64,000 nt of DNA from Mytilus californianus. Its lineage: Eukaryota > Mollusca > Bivalvia > Mytilida > Mytilidae. The translations under genes and the position numbers were made by a program. The notes under the pieces are model-generated. The model was not told where the DNA came from, did not search any database, and saw only the letters and a program-made list of their open reading frames with translations. Location: positions 80,662,339 through 80,726,338 of the forward strand of contig NW_026262734.1 of assembly GCF_021869535.1 (NCBI RefSeq), given 5' to 3'. Shown piece by piece: positions 1 through 11,841 of this stretch (positions within the stretch are counted from its first letter, which is position 1; every line of letters starts with the position of its first letter).

Positions 1-19
1 TAATGATTAAGATTATAAC

Positions 20-340
20 ACAATGTGGACTGCTGTACCCTATTTTTGACATTTTTACCTATTATGTCGGTTTGATTTGTTCACATATTGTTGTCAATAT
101 AATGGAATTTAATTCGACTGTCATACAAGTGAGAGGTTTAGCTAGCTATAAATCCAGGTTTAATCCACCATTTTCTACATAAGGAAATGTCTGTACCAAG
201 TCAGGAATATGACAGTTGTTTTCCATTCGTTTGATGTGTTTGAGCTTTTAATTTTGCCATTGGATAAGGGACTTTCCGTTTTGAATTTTCTTTGGAGTTT
301 GGTATTTTTGTTATTTTCTTTTTGATCGGCTGATTGTTTA
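20..340 (+). repeat. Dispersed repeat R3, copy 1 (retroelement-type 3' tail)
   Basis: About 300 bp that recur at 35575-35745, 36490-36745 and 58380-58665, always with the core 'gtttagctagctat' followed by 'ggtttaatccaccattttc' and then a 'ttccgttttgaa' segment. No open frame of useful length is present. The 58.4 kb copy follows a coding remnant and a tandem segment, which suggests that R3 is the 3' untranslated tail of a retroelement. Boundaries are approximate. Confidence 0.7.
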
Positions 341-479
341 AATGGGTTACACTAAAGACCCGAACGTGGAACTGAATCAAAATGAGAATATACGACTCAA
401 TTTATTCAAATTATCATAACGTATTTGTTTGAAATATGTTTTTTTTTCAAGTTGAGTTTTATCAAAAGTAAAGATAAAT

Positions 480-1085
480 AAATAAGAATAAAAACAATCG
501 ATGCCAAAAACTCGGACCTAAATGGAAATGTTTATCTATGGTCAGACTTATTCAAACTTCAATTACTTTTTGAATTTACAATATTACCTTCAACTTTAGA
601 CTTTGTAGGTATAAAGTTTGACATTTTCTTAAAATTAAAATCAAATAATGAAAAATATGTTTTTGGTGCCAAAACTTTGACCTAAACGGGGAATTGAAAA
701 CCTGAATATACCTTAAATTCCACTAATATATATTTTTTTTTTCAAACTTCATTTACTTTTTTATTTTCTAAATAATTTCCATCAAATTTAGAGTTTTTTA
801 AAGTAAACATTAAATATTTTATCAAAACGAAAATAAAAAAACATAAATGAAAATTATTATTTGGTGACAAAACACGGACCTGAACATGCTGAAGGGGTAA
901 TTAACAGGCCTGGATAACCAGAAAAATACGGGTAAATTTATTCAAACCTCATTTACTTTTTGTTTTATTTTAAATCAATTCCCCTCAACTTTTGATTGTG
1001 TTTAAGAAATAAATAAATATTTTATCAAGAGAATAGGACCTGAATGAGAAAATGAAAAGACCTAAATGAATCTAAATTGGATCAT
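480..1085 (+). repeat. Diverged tandem array, about 195 bp period
   Basis: Three diverged units are seen. The landmark 'ttcaaac(t/c)tca(a/t)tta' starts at 551, 741 and 941, giving spacings of 190 and 200 bp. Each unit also carries a version of 'gtgccaaaac...gacctaaac'. The units are AT-rich and non-coding. Sequence divergence between units is high, so this is an old array, perhaps a satellite remnant. Confidence 0.6.
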
Positions 1086-1701
1086 GAAAAGATCTGGATA
1101 GTTGATTCAACTTAGCTTACACAATCTTTACATTTTCATTCAAGAAGAAACAAAGATGTTTTGTGATAAAAATATTTAATTTTCATTAAATAGTTTAAAA
1201 TTAGCACCTGTAAACGGGCATTGGCGTTTTCATCTATGACACATCATAACACAGTTAAACACAATATACTTAACAATGTAAACACAATACAATCATTATA
1301 GAACAAGCATATTAATTGTCATTTAATCACACATATACAAAATAATAACACCTATCTAAAAATGTATAATTATCCTTTAAAAACGTATTGGTCTATTTCA
1401 TCAATATTACTCGTAAAAATACTTTCTTAAAAAACTTATGGGATCAAACTTGAAAATGTCTGTTGACAGATAATTTATAGTAAAATTTTCAATTTTTTTT
1501 TTTAACTGAAATGTTCCATAGTCTTTCATCCAACTATGTATTACCATTGAACGTAGGTGCTATGGTATGTGCCTGAAAGTCAGAAATTTTAGAAAAATGT
1601 GTTTGTGTTTGTAAAATGTCGGTACAAGTATTAATAATATCTGAGCAAAGTCATGTATTATTCAGTATCTTATTGTTGTGCTTGAGAGTAAGGCCACTTA
1701 C

Positions 1702-2500
1702 CCAAGGTGTTAAATCTGAAAATTTTTGTATCGACATTATACGCTTTTTAACTGGTAGTGGGCATGTTCTTGGAGGTGAAATGAAGCCTGTGTTTGTGTG
1801 TCTGTCTTCAAAACGTAGTCGCTTTCCTGAACATGTAGTTGTATGAAGCTGTTTATGTATCCTAGGTGAGAAACTAACTGGACTGCAAGGAGAAGTAGGA
1901 ATTTATGTCTCAACTGCCTCACAATCTGGAGCAGGTAGCACATCGATGTCGTTGTCATTTGCTTTATTCTTCTTCCTTTCTGACTTTTTATCTTCTCTTT
2001 TAAAATGTTTCCTAGATAACATTCTTAGATTCACAATTCTTGGTTTTCTGTCAATTTCATTTCCTGTCAACATCTTTACTGCAAGAATATCCTAGGATTG
2101 TGTTGTAGACGGTCACTGGCATATTTCCTTCGGCAAGACTGACAAGTCTGTAACGGATTATCTGTAATTATCTGTATTTGTTACAAAAACAGTTTACCAT
2201 TCGATCTTTTGTTTTCTGTGTCGTCCTTCGATATTTGCTCTGTAATGCACTTTTCTCTAATATTGCCAATCTCTGCCATAACATGTTGCATTATATCGTT
2301 TGTTTTAATCATATGCTTTGGAATGGATATCTCATCTTTTGGAATACGAGGGCGTGAATACTGTAACCGACGAAAATACTTACCGATCCAAGCTAATCCA
2401 CGCTTAATATCTGTTATGCAATAATTCTGTAACAAACCAATCCACTGGAAATTCTTAAAAATAGTTCAATCTTTTAATCAAAGCGTTCATACTTTCAGAA
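1702..2500 (-). pseudogene. Unrecognised broken coding region with a splice donor
   Basis: The reverse strand carries protein-like sequence in segments of different frames. The first (from about 2435 down) reads PRIPKDEISIPKHM and then IREKCITEQISKDD. The next contains TCQSCRRKYASDRLQHNPR, followed after a frameshift by KMLTGNEIDRKPRIVNLRML and a Lys-rich stretch, then a stop and a further shift into a frame ending SDLTPW. That last frame runs into a GTAAGT donor at 1701-1696 (reverse strand). Composition is unlike the AT-rich surroundings, so real coding descent is likely. I do not recognise the family. At least two frame changes and stops suggest a pseudogene or mobile-element gene remnant. 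Confidence 0.45.
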
Positions 2501-3680
2501 ATTTCTATCCATAAATGAAATGCTTAAGAGGATGTCATGCATTTAAAACTATGAACATTTCACTGTTAACAAAACTCCCCGCAGCTCTTAAAAGGACTGG
2601 CAGACGAAATAGCCTCATAAACTACAGCTTATCTTTAGAAGATCAAACGACACAGGGGTAGTATCACCAATTCATCCTGCATGTAGATGTCAACAGACTT
2701 GAATTTTCCACACGCGCATCAATTAAATGGTAAACTTTTCGTCTGTTGTCCGTTATTTACTTGCTCTCTGATCTAGGTCAATACAGTAAGGTTATTATTA
2801 AGTACTTCTTTTTAAAGTACACATAATTTAAGGTCAACAGTTTATAACGCAATTACTGGTTGCAAAATTGAATACAAGTGCATGTTTTGTAAAACGTTTG
2901 CGCTTTTAGAGCAATTTCATTGGGTTGTGTTTTGTGAACATGGTTATTGAGCAGATGGCCAGGCAACCAGTAAAGTCCAAGTTTACAACTGCATAACCGC
3001 ACAATTTGTTTTAGTTCTGATGCTCATGCATGTTATGTGTGCTTATCTTATTTGAAAATTATATGTGCTTGTATACTTATGCTTATGTGTTCTTGTCTTA
3101 TCTGAAACCTTGTTGTATTGTGATGTTTTGTATATGTGTTGTAGTCGGTTGCAAGCTCATTGTTTATTGTTTTTTTTACATATGATGTGCCAACTCTAAA
3201 GCAAATTAGCTTCTTTACTAAGATATTTCCGGGCGTTTTGTCTTGTTTAGATATTCAATACTATATCTGAGACTAATATAGCAACGATTTAGTAATCTCA
3301 GATTCATCGAAGACCGATGATTTCATGCACCGTTTTGTATACATGTACTCTATTGAATATCCAAAATTAACAGAAAATAATTATTAAGTGCAATGAAAGT
3401 TTCACAATTTGTGATTAAAACTATAGACAATTTTGATTTAATATTTTGAATAATGGTACAGAAAACATCGATCAGGAGTGATCTTTTTTCTTTAGACTTC
3501 AACTGTTGGTACCTGAACATATATTAAATTCAGGAAGCTGATTCCACACATAATGTATGTGTTTTCTTGGTTCTAGAATCTGCTTGTTTGAGACTGTTTG
3601 TCAGATGGAATAGCTTAAAGGCATTTATGTTATGTCCTTGTTTTGTTAACCATGCCGAGTCTAGATAAAGCTAAACGGTT
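2500..3680. other. Intergenic, no gene seen
   Basis: AT-rich sequence with no protein-like frame, RNA gene or clear repeat structure that I can support. Confidence 0.5.
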
Positions 3681-3682
3681 CA

Positions 3683-3752
3683 TGTTTATTTATGTATTTA
3701 TTTATTCATTTATTTATTTATGTATTTATTTATTCATTTATTTATTTATGTT
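3683..3752. repeat. TTTA-type tetranucleotide microsatellite
   Basis: Imperfect tandem 'tttattta/ttcattta/tgtattta' units, about 70 bp. The open frame across it (runs of Leu, Phe, Ile, Tyr) is a by-product of the repeat. Confidence 0.85.
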
Positions 3753-4199
3753 CCTTTTTATACATCATTACGGATCTTCTGCGTAGCATACGTTATGCTA
3801 TTGATGGTTATTTTATCATAATTGTGGTTAGCAGGTTGGTTTCACTACTCATGTTACTTTTATTGCGTTGTCTGTTGTAGATAAATGTACCGAGCCGTTG
3901 GACCATCTCAGTTATGGATAATGATTCGGCTGTTTTAGGATCCTCATAAAACATCACTATTAAAGTTGATGTTGAACGATTGCTTGGTATGTCCGGGTTT
4001 TAGTATGTTGATTTGCTGTTTTAAAGATTTAAGTTTTAAGGAAACCCAGTGATTTGTTACCTATTACTGCCACTTTGTTTGCCTTATTTCAGGTTTGACT
4101 GTACTGAAATACCAATATATTTAGCAGAGGTTACGAATTCAAGTGTATGTTTATGTAGGTTGTAGCTATGCTGAATAGGTTGGGTTTTGTTTTTGTGAC

Positions 4200-4650
4200 G
4201 GTTTCTGAACGTGCATAGAGGGTGGCAAACTTTCTGCACGAGGTATTGGACTCAACATCCCCATCATGTTCAGACGTGGCTGTGTACATCGTGCACAACA
4301 AAACGGACGTCACACAATGATTGATTGATTGTTTGTTGCTCAACGTCCAGTGGCAAATATTTCATGCATGTTCAGGACGAGAACAACTTAACAATAAATA
4401 CAATAGGTAGGTCAGGTTATAGAGATCAACTGGGTTGCAGGTCGGGAAAATTTAGACTGCCACGGGTAAATGAGGGTATATTGAATAGGGACAGAAATTA
4501 AGTCTTGCAACAGGCCAACTGCGGACCCTTCATATGTAGTGATCATATTTATATTCCCCAGTCACCATTGGGGATCGCCACACATTGGCAAGGATTTTAC
4601 TGCCAGTCGAACAAAGACCAAAGTGAACATATTTCTATTCCCCAATCATC
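4200..4650 (+). repeat. Dispersed repeat R2, copy 1 (rearranged)
   Basis: Member of a family about 430 bp long. The 3' part (4249-4317, with 'cagacgtggctg' and 'aaaacggacg') comes first and is followed by a 5' part starting at the 'ttgattgattgtttg' block at 4318, with landmarks 'caacgtccagtgg', 'catgcatgttcaggacgag' and 'gactgccac'. The segment ends with 'ttattccccagtcacc'-like sequence. Order is permuted relative to the full copies at 35.8 and 40.0 kb. Confidence 0.7.
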
Positions 4651-5715
4651 CTTTGAGTATTTATGCGTATTCATTGATAACTTAGTAATTTTGCTGTAAG
4701 TGGAATATTTTTGATATTTGGATTTTAAAGAAAGCCTTTTGCAGTTATAATATACAGTATTCATCATATAACTTGTATAAGTATAAGAAGAAAAATTGAT
4801 TCAAGGATCTTTAATCGTGTTGCACTAGATACATTGTACATGTATGTTTGTTTGTTCATTGAGTTTGGAATCCAATGCCGTCTCGTTTTACTGAAAAGTT
4901 CAACCGAAGATATGCATCTTTTAATTAGTATTTAATTTCGTGGATTTTCGTAAACAAATTATTAATTAAATGAGTTCTTAAGTTTTCAGACCTTTTCTAT
5001 TTATTGAGTACAAAGCTATTTGCTATAAAAGAACTTTAATTCGGATATGCCGTTTTACGCTCTTTTGGATAATTTTGTATGTTCAAGGGTTGTTAAATAC
5101 GTGAATATCTATTTTGAAGTATTTATTATTCCTGAGATGTCAATGTTCGTAGTACATACAATCAACAAATTAAAAACCCACGAAAAATTTATTTTTACGG
5201 AGTTTGTAAGAAATACCTTGTTGTCCACGAACTAAGGAACCGTCAACTTTGTGAATCCATGATTTTTTCACTTTCAATTTTTTCATAACAACGTTATTGA
5301 TAATTTACTTTTAGTTGTGATAAATTGATGGATTGAATGATTGAATAACTAAATGCATGAACTAACGTTGATGCCTAACGAAATAGTTAGTTGGGTTACC
5401 GGTTTAAAGGCACCTTCGACAACCATTTCAGTTATATCGTGACAGTCATTTTTTTTTGGTCGTCGGAAACTAGAGTAACAGAATAAATCTAACGATATGC
5501 CATAATTCATTGACCAATTTTATCACACCACAATGTAGGATCGAGTTTAACTCAACATGAGCGGGGATCAAACTCACCACTTAGAGGTTATACATGCAGG
5601 CACTGATTGCATACTCCACTATCATACGATCATGGCCATGACGACAAGCAGTCTTAAAGCTCTACACAAAATGAAAGACCAATTTGTAGCTACAAATGTT
5701 TCTTGTATAGCAGAT
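4650..5715. other. Intergenic upstream of gene copy A
   Basis: No supported gene. Two open frames of about 60 codons (5047-5235, 5557-5739) have no splice context, no counterpart in front of paralogue B and no recognisable domain, so I do not call them. Recognisable similarity to the region upstream of copy B starts near 5718. Confidence 0.5.
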
Positions 5716-5800
5716 CCGTTGACCTTCATTTCAACTTAAGATGCGTAAATCATTTAGATTTACGTAGCAAATAAACATAAAACTTTATAATTATATCTAC

Positions 5801-5829
5801 CGGATACAAAAATCATGTACTTGTATCCG
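5801..5829. promoter_or_regulatory. Small inverted repeat upstream of gene copy A
   Basis: CGGATACAA (5801-5809) and TTGTATCCG (5821-5829) are perfect 9-nt arms around an 11-nt spacer, 77 bp before the start codon. Copy B keeps the left arm region ('ctaccggata') but not the right arm, so it is not conserved between paralogues. Function unknown. Confidence 0.35.
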
Positions 5830-5906
5830 ATGTTTTAATTTTGTTTATGTCTTTCGGTCATTTACCACTGAACTGAAAGGTGTGGATCTGTTAAATTGAT
5901 ACAAAA

Positions 5907-6225
5907 ATGTATGGATTATTTTTAACTTTATTACTTTCTTGTACGACCCACTGTCATGGGAATGACGGATTATTGCAGAACAAAAAACCGGTGATTCCAA
6001 TGCCGTTACTTAACAGCTTAAATGCGCCATTGGTAGCCCAACTAGATGTTACTGCAATTAACATAGAGCTGAAAGCTTATATACAACAAGAGATAGTTAA
6101 TGGTGTTAAACTTGCGATGGAAGAATTGGCTGCAACCATTGTCAACACGAAAGTGGACCAGGCTACTATAAAATTAGAAGAAAGTATGCAAGAGAAGTTG
6201 ACTCAAGCTAATACTGAAATCCAAG
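5907..6225 (+). CDS. Gene copy A, exon 1: signal peptide and stalk of short-chain collagen C4-like secreted protein
   Basis: Exon 1 of a three-exon gene. The ATG opens a typical signal peptide (MYGLFLTLLLSCTTHCHG, cleavage probably near residue 18), so the product is secreted. Next comes a Pro/Leu-rich stretch (NSLNAPLVAQLD) and then an amphipathic helical segment rich in Glu, Lys, Ala and Ile up to residue 106 (coiled-coil-like stalk, probably for oligomerisation; inference). The exon ends CCAAG before a GTTAGT donor at 6226, leaving one base of a split codon. This phase matches exon 2 at 13507. Exons 1-3 join in frame to 888 nt, 295 residues. The paralogous exon at 19623 is similar along its whole length, which confirms start and donor. 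No Gly-X-Y repeats are seen. Confidence 0.8.
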
Positions 6226-6722
6226 GTTAGTGATTTAAAGTGGTATAAAAAATATAATGTTTGATGTGATACATGTATTTGTATTCAACCAATACAACAT
6301 AAAAAATAGAATACTCGTATACGTGTTTATAGCAAAGTAAAGGAAAATTAAGGACATAGTGTGTGGTTTCATGACACAAAATCACTACGCGTGAATGAAA
6401 AGAAAACCAAATGAAAGGAACAACAAGCAAAAACAAGTATTAGATACAGAACAAAGGTAACAAAATAAACGGCAACGGTTGTTACCGGCCAGTTTTTTTT
6501 TTGCTACCTTTGTTCTGTATCTAATACTTGTTGTGCAGGTATCTATTGTCCATGTCAATTTAAACATCTTACTTATGTTATTACATAGGGGACATCTCAA
6601 ACATTTTTCAAAACTTAGTTTATTATGGCACCTTCTGTGGGAACGAAAAAAAAGGAATCTCAAAATCCATAAAAGTTTATAATTTTCTACATAAAATACA
6701 TTTAAAATGTAATTATCTCTAG

Positions 6723-6832
6723 TTCCTGCCATGTCGTAAAACTTTACCAGGTGCACAGGTTTGTTTGTACTCAGAATATCATTTGTGATGTAAATACGGT
6801 CATATTTGCGAAAAGGTTATGATGAACCTCAA
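6723..6832 (+). repeat. Dispersed repeat R7, copy 1
   Basis: The block with 'aaaactttaccaggtgcaca', 'tttgt(c/t)tgtactca' and 'aaaaggttatgatg' returns as two adjacent units at 50765-50985. It lies in intron 1 of copy A. Non-coding; short and boundaries uncertain. Confidence 0.5.
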
Positions 6833-7079
6833 ATATATGAAAGATCACAATTTAGAAGTAGATGTAGGTCGATACTATGTCCATTTTTATCAATTATATT
6901 TACGAATGAATAACATGATTATCTTTTTGTCATATTGAATAAATGATTTGTGTAGTATTGTAGTTTCGATAATAAGAAAAAGCTCAGTCGACCTAGTATT
7001 TATTATGAGAAATTGTACATATCAAATATGATTGAAAAAATATTTTTAATTCCAAGATACTCGTTATATAAAGATAGCT

Positions 7080-7330
7080 TGTAATGCAGTGGCTGTCATT
7101 TGTTACTGTATTTCATGTTTGATTTTCGATTGTTGTTTTGTGCATAAATCAGGATTTTTTTTTCTTTTCATTTGAATTGTTTTACAATTATTTTTGTCGG
7201 TGCCTTTTATTGCTTGCTATGCGATATGGGTTTTGCTCATTGTTGAAGGCCGTCCGGCGATCTTAAATTTCTAACATCTACGTCATTTGGTGGACAGTTG
7301 TCTCATTTGCGAGCATACCGCATATAGTTA
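7080..7330 (+). repeat. Dispersed repeat R1, copy 1
   Basis: Member of the most frequent repeat of the window. Landmarks are 'cattgttgaaggccgt' and 'gttgtctcatttgcgagc' with a 3' end near 'cataccgcat'. Other copies occur on both strands. It probably is the 3' end of a mytilid retroelement, because copies are truncated at varying 5' points while keeping the same 3' end (inference). Confidence 0.7.
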
Positions 7331-8099
7331 TAAAACATTAATATGTAATTTCTTAGGTCCTTTCCTTTTCTTATTCCAAATACTATTTATAAAGAAAATT
7401 ACCATTAAACTCATTATATATTTTCCTTCTGCGCATGATCGCTTTATACATGCGTTCTCGATAATGCTTATATCTTAAATTAACTGTTAACGACTTATTT
7501 TCTAGACCGATTTATTTTTCGGGAGCAGAAAATCAACGTAAATATGCGAAACTTAGATCTATTTGTACAGAGCAAAATAACATTATTAGAAAAAAGCGAC
7601 AATACATTGCCTCGAAATAGGATAGAAATTGATTAAACGCGAAAAAAAAAGTATCCGCGAAAATATTTTTTTTGCAGTATTTCAATTGTTAACTTTCATC
7701 GGTAGAACATGAACTAAACCACGAAACTACTGAAATTAACCATGATTATTAGTAATATATGTGCAAAATTAAGGGTTTTTTACGGAAAAATTGACGGCAA
7801 TTTTATATTTTAAAGAAATATGTGAAGTAACAGACAGTAAACACATTAATTTTAATAGTTGGTAAACGAGTAAGCAACTTTTAAATTTTGACATACGCAA
7901 TCATTATTCTGTGTAAAATTATTAACTACATGATACAAATTCGAATTTACTAACATATTAGATATAAAAAAATAGCTACCAGCTTGAATTCATGTTCAGA
8001 AGTTCCTTCAGCAAAAAATCAGAATGTTTATATGATGTCATTGTTTGTTATCAAAATCACTTGACGGTACACAATAATGTTCAACTGAACAAAACAGTA

Positions 8100-8390
8100 T
8101 GTGCCTGTCCCAAGTCAGGAGCTTGTAATTCAGTGTTTGTCGTTTGTTGCTGTAGATCATATTTTTTTTTCGTTTATTATCATGACTATTTTGTACATAA
8201 ATCAGGCCGTTAGTTTTCTAGTTTGAATTGTTTTACATTTGCCATTCAGGGGCCTTTTATAGCTGACTATGCGGTATTTGTTTTACTCATTGTTGAAGGC
8301 CGTATGGTGACCTATAGTTTTTAATTTATGTGTCATTTGGTGTCTTGTGGATAGTTTGTCTCATTATCATCATACCACATCTTCTTATTT
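8100..8390 (+). repeat. Dispersed repeat R1, copy 2
   Basis: A longer copy that includes the 5' landmark 'gcctgtcccaagtcaggagc', the middle 'gaaggccgtatggtgacc' and the 3' end 'cataccacatcttctta'. It lies in intron 1 of gene copy A. An open frame at 7992-8213 runs into it and is not a gene. Confidence 0.75.
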
Positions 8391-9500
8391 TTTTTATATG
8401 ACATAATCACTGTACTAAACGCTCCTCGATATGACGACGTAACTACCTGTGTTAATTACGTATGTCTATACTATTGACACAGAGGTAACCATATTACTCC
8501 TTATTACAATTCAGCTGCATATCCAGAAATGAGACACAGTTTGCTAATTTACATATTCAAAATGGCGGCGTATTAGATTTTCGTGATTTAATATTATTAT
8601 ACTTCTTAAGTAAAAATCTGTATTACTTGACCGGAACCATTTGCGGGGGTTGATAATTTAAATATACACCGGTTTAACACTTGTGTCAAAAATTTGAAGT
8701 TGTACGTTAAATAATTAAGGTTCCCACGATAAATTTATTTCGAAGCGAGAGCCCTGTATGTTTGTACTACAGAATATGGCAAAAATGCTCCATCGTTGGT
8801 TTTCAAGAGATTTTTTACGTTTTCAAGTGAAGTGTATTATAATTGCGGGGCCGGATTCAGGAAGAACAGAAAACACGCAATTAAACTTTTCAGAACAAAA
8901 ATGCCTCAGTAAAAAAATCTAGGTTCCTAGGACAGAATAAAATTGAGTTTTCCAATAAAATGCACATAATGAAAGAGGCTTCAAGAGGATTAACGGAAAA
9001 AACAAACTTTTTAAAAGTGGATTCTGCTAGACATGGCGTAATTTGTAACAACACCGAATTCCAATGTTGACAAGACACATTAAGGCTCCATAAAGGAGAA
9101 CTATTTTATTCTCAAAAAATTAAATGAATACAAAATGATTTAAAAAATAATTTTAATATAGAATATAATTCTTCAATAACAATACTGGAATCGTTTGAAC
9201 ATGAACTGCATATATTAAACATATGTACATATACAGAGAACATCATGAAATATATATATATCTATACTAACTTCACTGCATATAGTAAACAACAATATAT
9301 ATATTACTAATTTTATCTAATTTGTCTATACATACAAAGTTAAATAAGATATGTACGCAGAGTGTTGACGACAAAAGATTTTGGAAACGCCAACACCACG
9401 ACTTATCGGCTTCATTACAATACTTGAGATAAAATTCTATATTTTTATATTTTTACAGAACTTTGTGTACTACTTTTGAACTGACTTGAAATGCCTTAGG
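8390..9500. other. Intron 1 of copy A, no gene seen
   Basis: AT-rich intron sequence. A YY1-like string 'aaaatggcggcg' lies at 8559-8570, but only a four-codon frame follows. No other supported feature. Confidence 0.4.
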
Positions 9501-9524
9501 CAGTAACCTTTTTATATCCTGGGG

Positions 9525-9556
9525 GGAAGGGGGGAAGGGTGGGGGGGGGGGGGGGA
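9525..9556 (+). repeat. G-rich tract
   Basis: Several G runs, the longest about 16 G. The strand could form G-quadruplex DNA (inference). Length is prone to assembly error. The proline-rich frame on the other strand is an artefact of this tract. Confidence 0.7.
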
Positions 9557-9719
9557 GTCTGTTGATTTTTGTTTTGGAAAAAAATAATTTGAATCATCAC
9601 TGAAGAGATAGAAACAAATTTGTTTTAAGTCCATTTCCTGTCGTGTTTTCAATAGATGGTGAAAAAAAATATTTGCTTTTGATTGGCCCTGGAAAAAATT
9701 ACAAGTATATTGAGTAAAG

Positions 9720-11244
9720 GGGGATGAATACACCCATAATTCAACTTGGTCTTTTTACTCAATTCAACCATCTCCTTATTCGTTCTAATAAGACCTTCTG
9801 ACCAGTAAAACATTTCATCTTTCGACATATCTGACCGATGTTTTTTTTTCTATTTTACAATATAAACATGCATAGTTGGAATTTGCTGAATTTAAACCCA
9901 GAACAGTAAGCAAGAACTTCATATCTCCCCCAAAAGTATTTCCAAGTTAAACTTTTTTTTAGACTTGGTCTCGTACATTATTTTTTCATTTTCTTGTGAA
10001 AGTAGTTCGTTAATTTGATTAAATATTGTACCAAAACATTCTTTAAGGGTAAAATATTTCTCGTCCGAGCTTACTATTGCGAGAGTGTGCTGATTTGCAC
10101 TTGACATCACCTCCTCTCCGTCATTTAAGACCGCTAGAGACAATACCAGAAAACTTGATATTCTCGACACTTTTGCGCCATCTGCGGCGAACTTGAGTTG
10201 TACTTTTTGGATCTCAGTGGAGCCATCTATATTTGTAATAGTGTCCAATAACCTATCTAATGTCTCAAAAGGATGAAGTTGTGCACCTGGATGGTGACCT
10301 GGTGTTTTAAGGATTGAAAATGTGTTATTTATGTTTTCCCTACATTGTTTAATTAAATAAGATTTCATCATGTCTTTGTTATGTACTGTAAGTTCATGAT
10401 ATGCCTCATCCGAGATGCAAAAGAATCAAGAAGGAAAAGAATGTTTTTAACCTTTTCTTTTTCATCATTGACCATGTCTGTATAGTTTGTGTTGTTTGTG
10501 TCATTAAGCAGATCATACGTTTTGCCATTTTTGTCGGTGCCTGTTATGTTTGAAAATGGTATGCCGAATGATTTTGCAAACCAAAGTGCTTTTTGGACAC
10601 GTTCTTTTAGAATGGAAACTTTTTTTGGTGCTTGAGTGCTTTTTAAATCTGGAATAGGCTTACCTATATTCATGAACTGATTTCGAATACCTTCGATGTA
10701 TGCATTTAAAATTTCATTTTTTTTTCATATTCAGACAGACAAATATTTCTCTCGTGAGCCTCTTCAGTAAGATAATTCACTTTTGCTTGAAGTCTTTGTA
10801 TGTCTCCAAACAAACTCATAATTCTCTTATTTTGTGTTTGTGTTTTCAGTTTCTATCATATCACTAAGAGAACATACTTCATTTTTAAAAATGATCAAAA
10901 AAGCTTTTTCTAAGAGAAAATCATATTTACGTCTACCTTTTAATGCTGTAAATTTGTTGATGGTTTCAGAAACTTTTCGCCTTATTCTACCTTCTAAGCG
11001 ATCATTGTTTTCGTTTAAAGGCAACACACCTTTTGGCAAATTCAAATTAATTAATTGTATGTTAGTTAGATTATTTAGTTGACATATTTCCGACATGTAC
11101 TTTAAAGTACCCTTAGGTAAAACAATCTTAAAACATACTTTTGATTCTGACCCCGAGATTGTTTTTAGTTTCAAAACCTTCGGTATTATGTTCCAACTTA
11201 AACGGAATTTTATTTTTGTCAGCTTGAGACAAATGATCACTCAT
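9720..11244 (-). pseudogene. Frameshifted ORF of an uncharacterised metazoan family (KFAADGAKVSR type)
   Basis: A reverse-strand coding region reads through in pieces. It starts with MSDHLSQADKNKIPF at 11244, then a Lys/Leu-rich region (LNLPKGVLPLN), a helical part (SLFGDIQRLQAKVNYLTEEA), then IPFSNITGTDKNGKTYDLL, SDEAYHELTVHNKD, LIKQCRENIN, GHHPGAQLHPFE, KFAADGAKVSR, and YACLYCKI with HRSDMSKDE near 9830. The order DEAYHEL, LIKQCR, PGxxPGAQL, DGxxxSR, YACxxCK matches, from memory, a widespread family of unknown function in cnidarians, molluscs and fish, possibly mobile-element derived. About six frame changes are needed (near 11160, 10840, 10710, 10425, 9928, 9850); several lie in A, T or G runs. 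The C-terminal part is missing. Lies just downstream of the chromodomain gene and inside intron 1 of copy A. Confidence 0.6.
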
Positions 11245-11304
11245 GTCTTAAATTAACTGAATAAACATGTATTAAATGATACAATAATAAGCACTTTTAT
11301 GTGA

Positions 11305-11841
11305 CTATATTTGATTTAATAATTCATTGTTATCTAAGTTGTTTTTAAATCTGTCTGTTGTAAAATCCACTTTTAAAAGCTCAATAGGCATTCTTGGTGC
11401 TTCTTTCAAACTTTCTTCACAATCAAAAACAAAGTGTTTTCTCGACCACCTTAAAACGGGACGCAATGCAATTTGAAAAACTATTTGTCGGCCTTCTCCC
11501 TTATCTGTGTATACGAGCTTGTCCCAATTTTGAGGTAAATCAAACGTTTCAAAGTCAATTCTGGTATATAAAGTATCTCTGCCTTTACTAACAATACCCT
11601 TTCCTTCAAATAAAACCCTGAAAATGTCGTGATGGAATGGAATATAGAAATGATTTGCCGTCCTTTGTGCTAATCTTGAGTGACAAGCTGATGTAAAATC
11701 GTCTCTTGTAACGGCAATGCCAGGCGGTGGAGATGAGGGGAACTTGAACTCGTGAATAATGTTATTTGGTAGATTTTGCTCGAGTTCCCATGTACAGCTG
11801 TACGCGGAATAATTCTCCCACTTCACTAGATATTCTGTTTC
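11305..11841 (-). CDS. Chromodomain protein, exon 2
   Basis: Terminal exon of a two-exon gene on the reverse strand. A good acceptor (tttatttcag) precedes position 11841, and translation begins ETEYLVKWENYSAYSC, then TWELEQNLPNNIIHEF. This is the second half of a chromodomain: the YLVKW strand, the TWE signature and the C-terminal helix. About 130 more residues follow (FHHDIFRVLFEGKG, FETFDLPQNWDKLVY, LRPVLRWSRKHF) with no family I can name, ending at a stop at 11305-11307. Chromodomains bind methylated histone lysines in chromatin. They also occur in integrases of some retrotransposons, but no integrase or RT is adjacent here. Joined to exon 1 the protein is 226 residues without any break, in contrast to its decayed neighbour. 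Confidence 0.7.
   Translation of the reverse strand, partial: ETEYLVKWENYSAYSCTWELEQNLPNNIIHEFKFPSSPPPGIAVTRDDFTSACHSRLAQRTANHFYIPFHHDIFRVLFEGKGIVSKGRDTLYTRIDFETFDLPQNWDKLVYTDKGEGRQIVFQIALRPVLRWSRKHFVFDCEESLKEAPRMPIELLKVDFTTDRFKNNLDNNELLNQI

Noticed and set aside
3692..3880. 62-codon hydrophobic open frame
   Set aside because: It is a translation of the TTTA microsatellite and its flank.
5557..5739. 60-codon frame just upstream of copy A
   Set aside because: It is not conserved in front of copy B, has no known domain and overlaps the start of the duplicated 5' flank.
8557..8580. Start codon at a YY1-like site (AAAATGGCGGCG)
   Set aside because: The frame has only four codons and no splice donor, and it lies in an intron; noted but not called a promoter.
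9512..9733. Proline-rich open frame on the reverse strand
   Set aside because: The prolines come from the G-rich tract at 9525-9556; no other coding sign.
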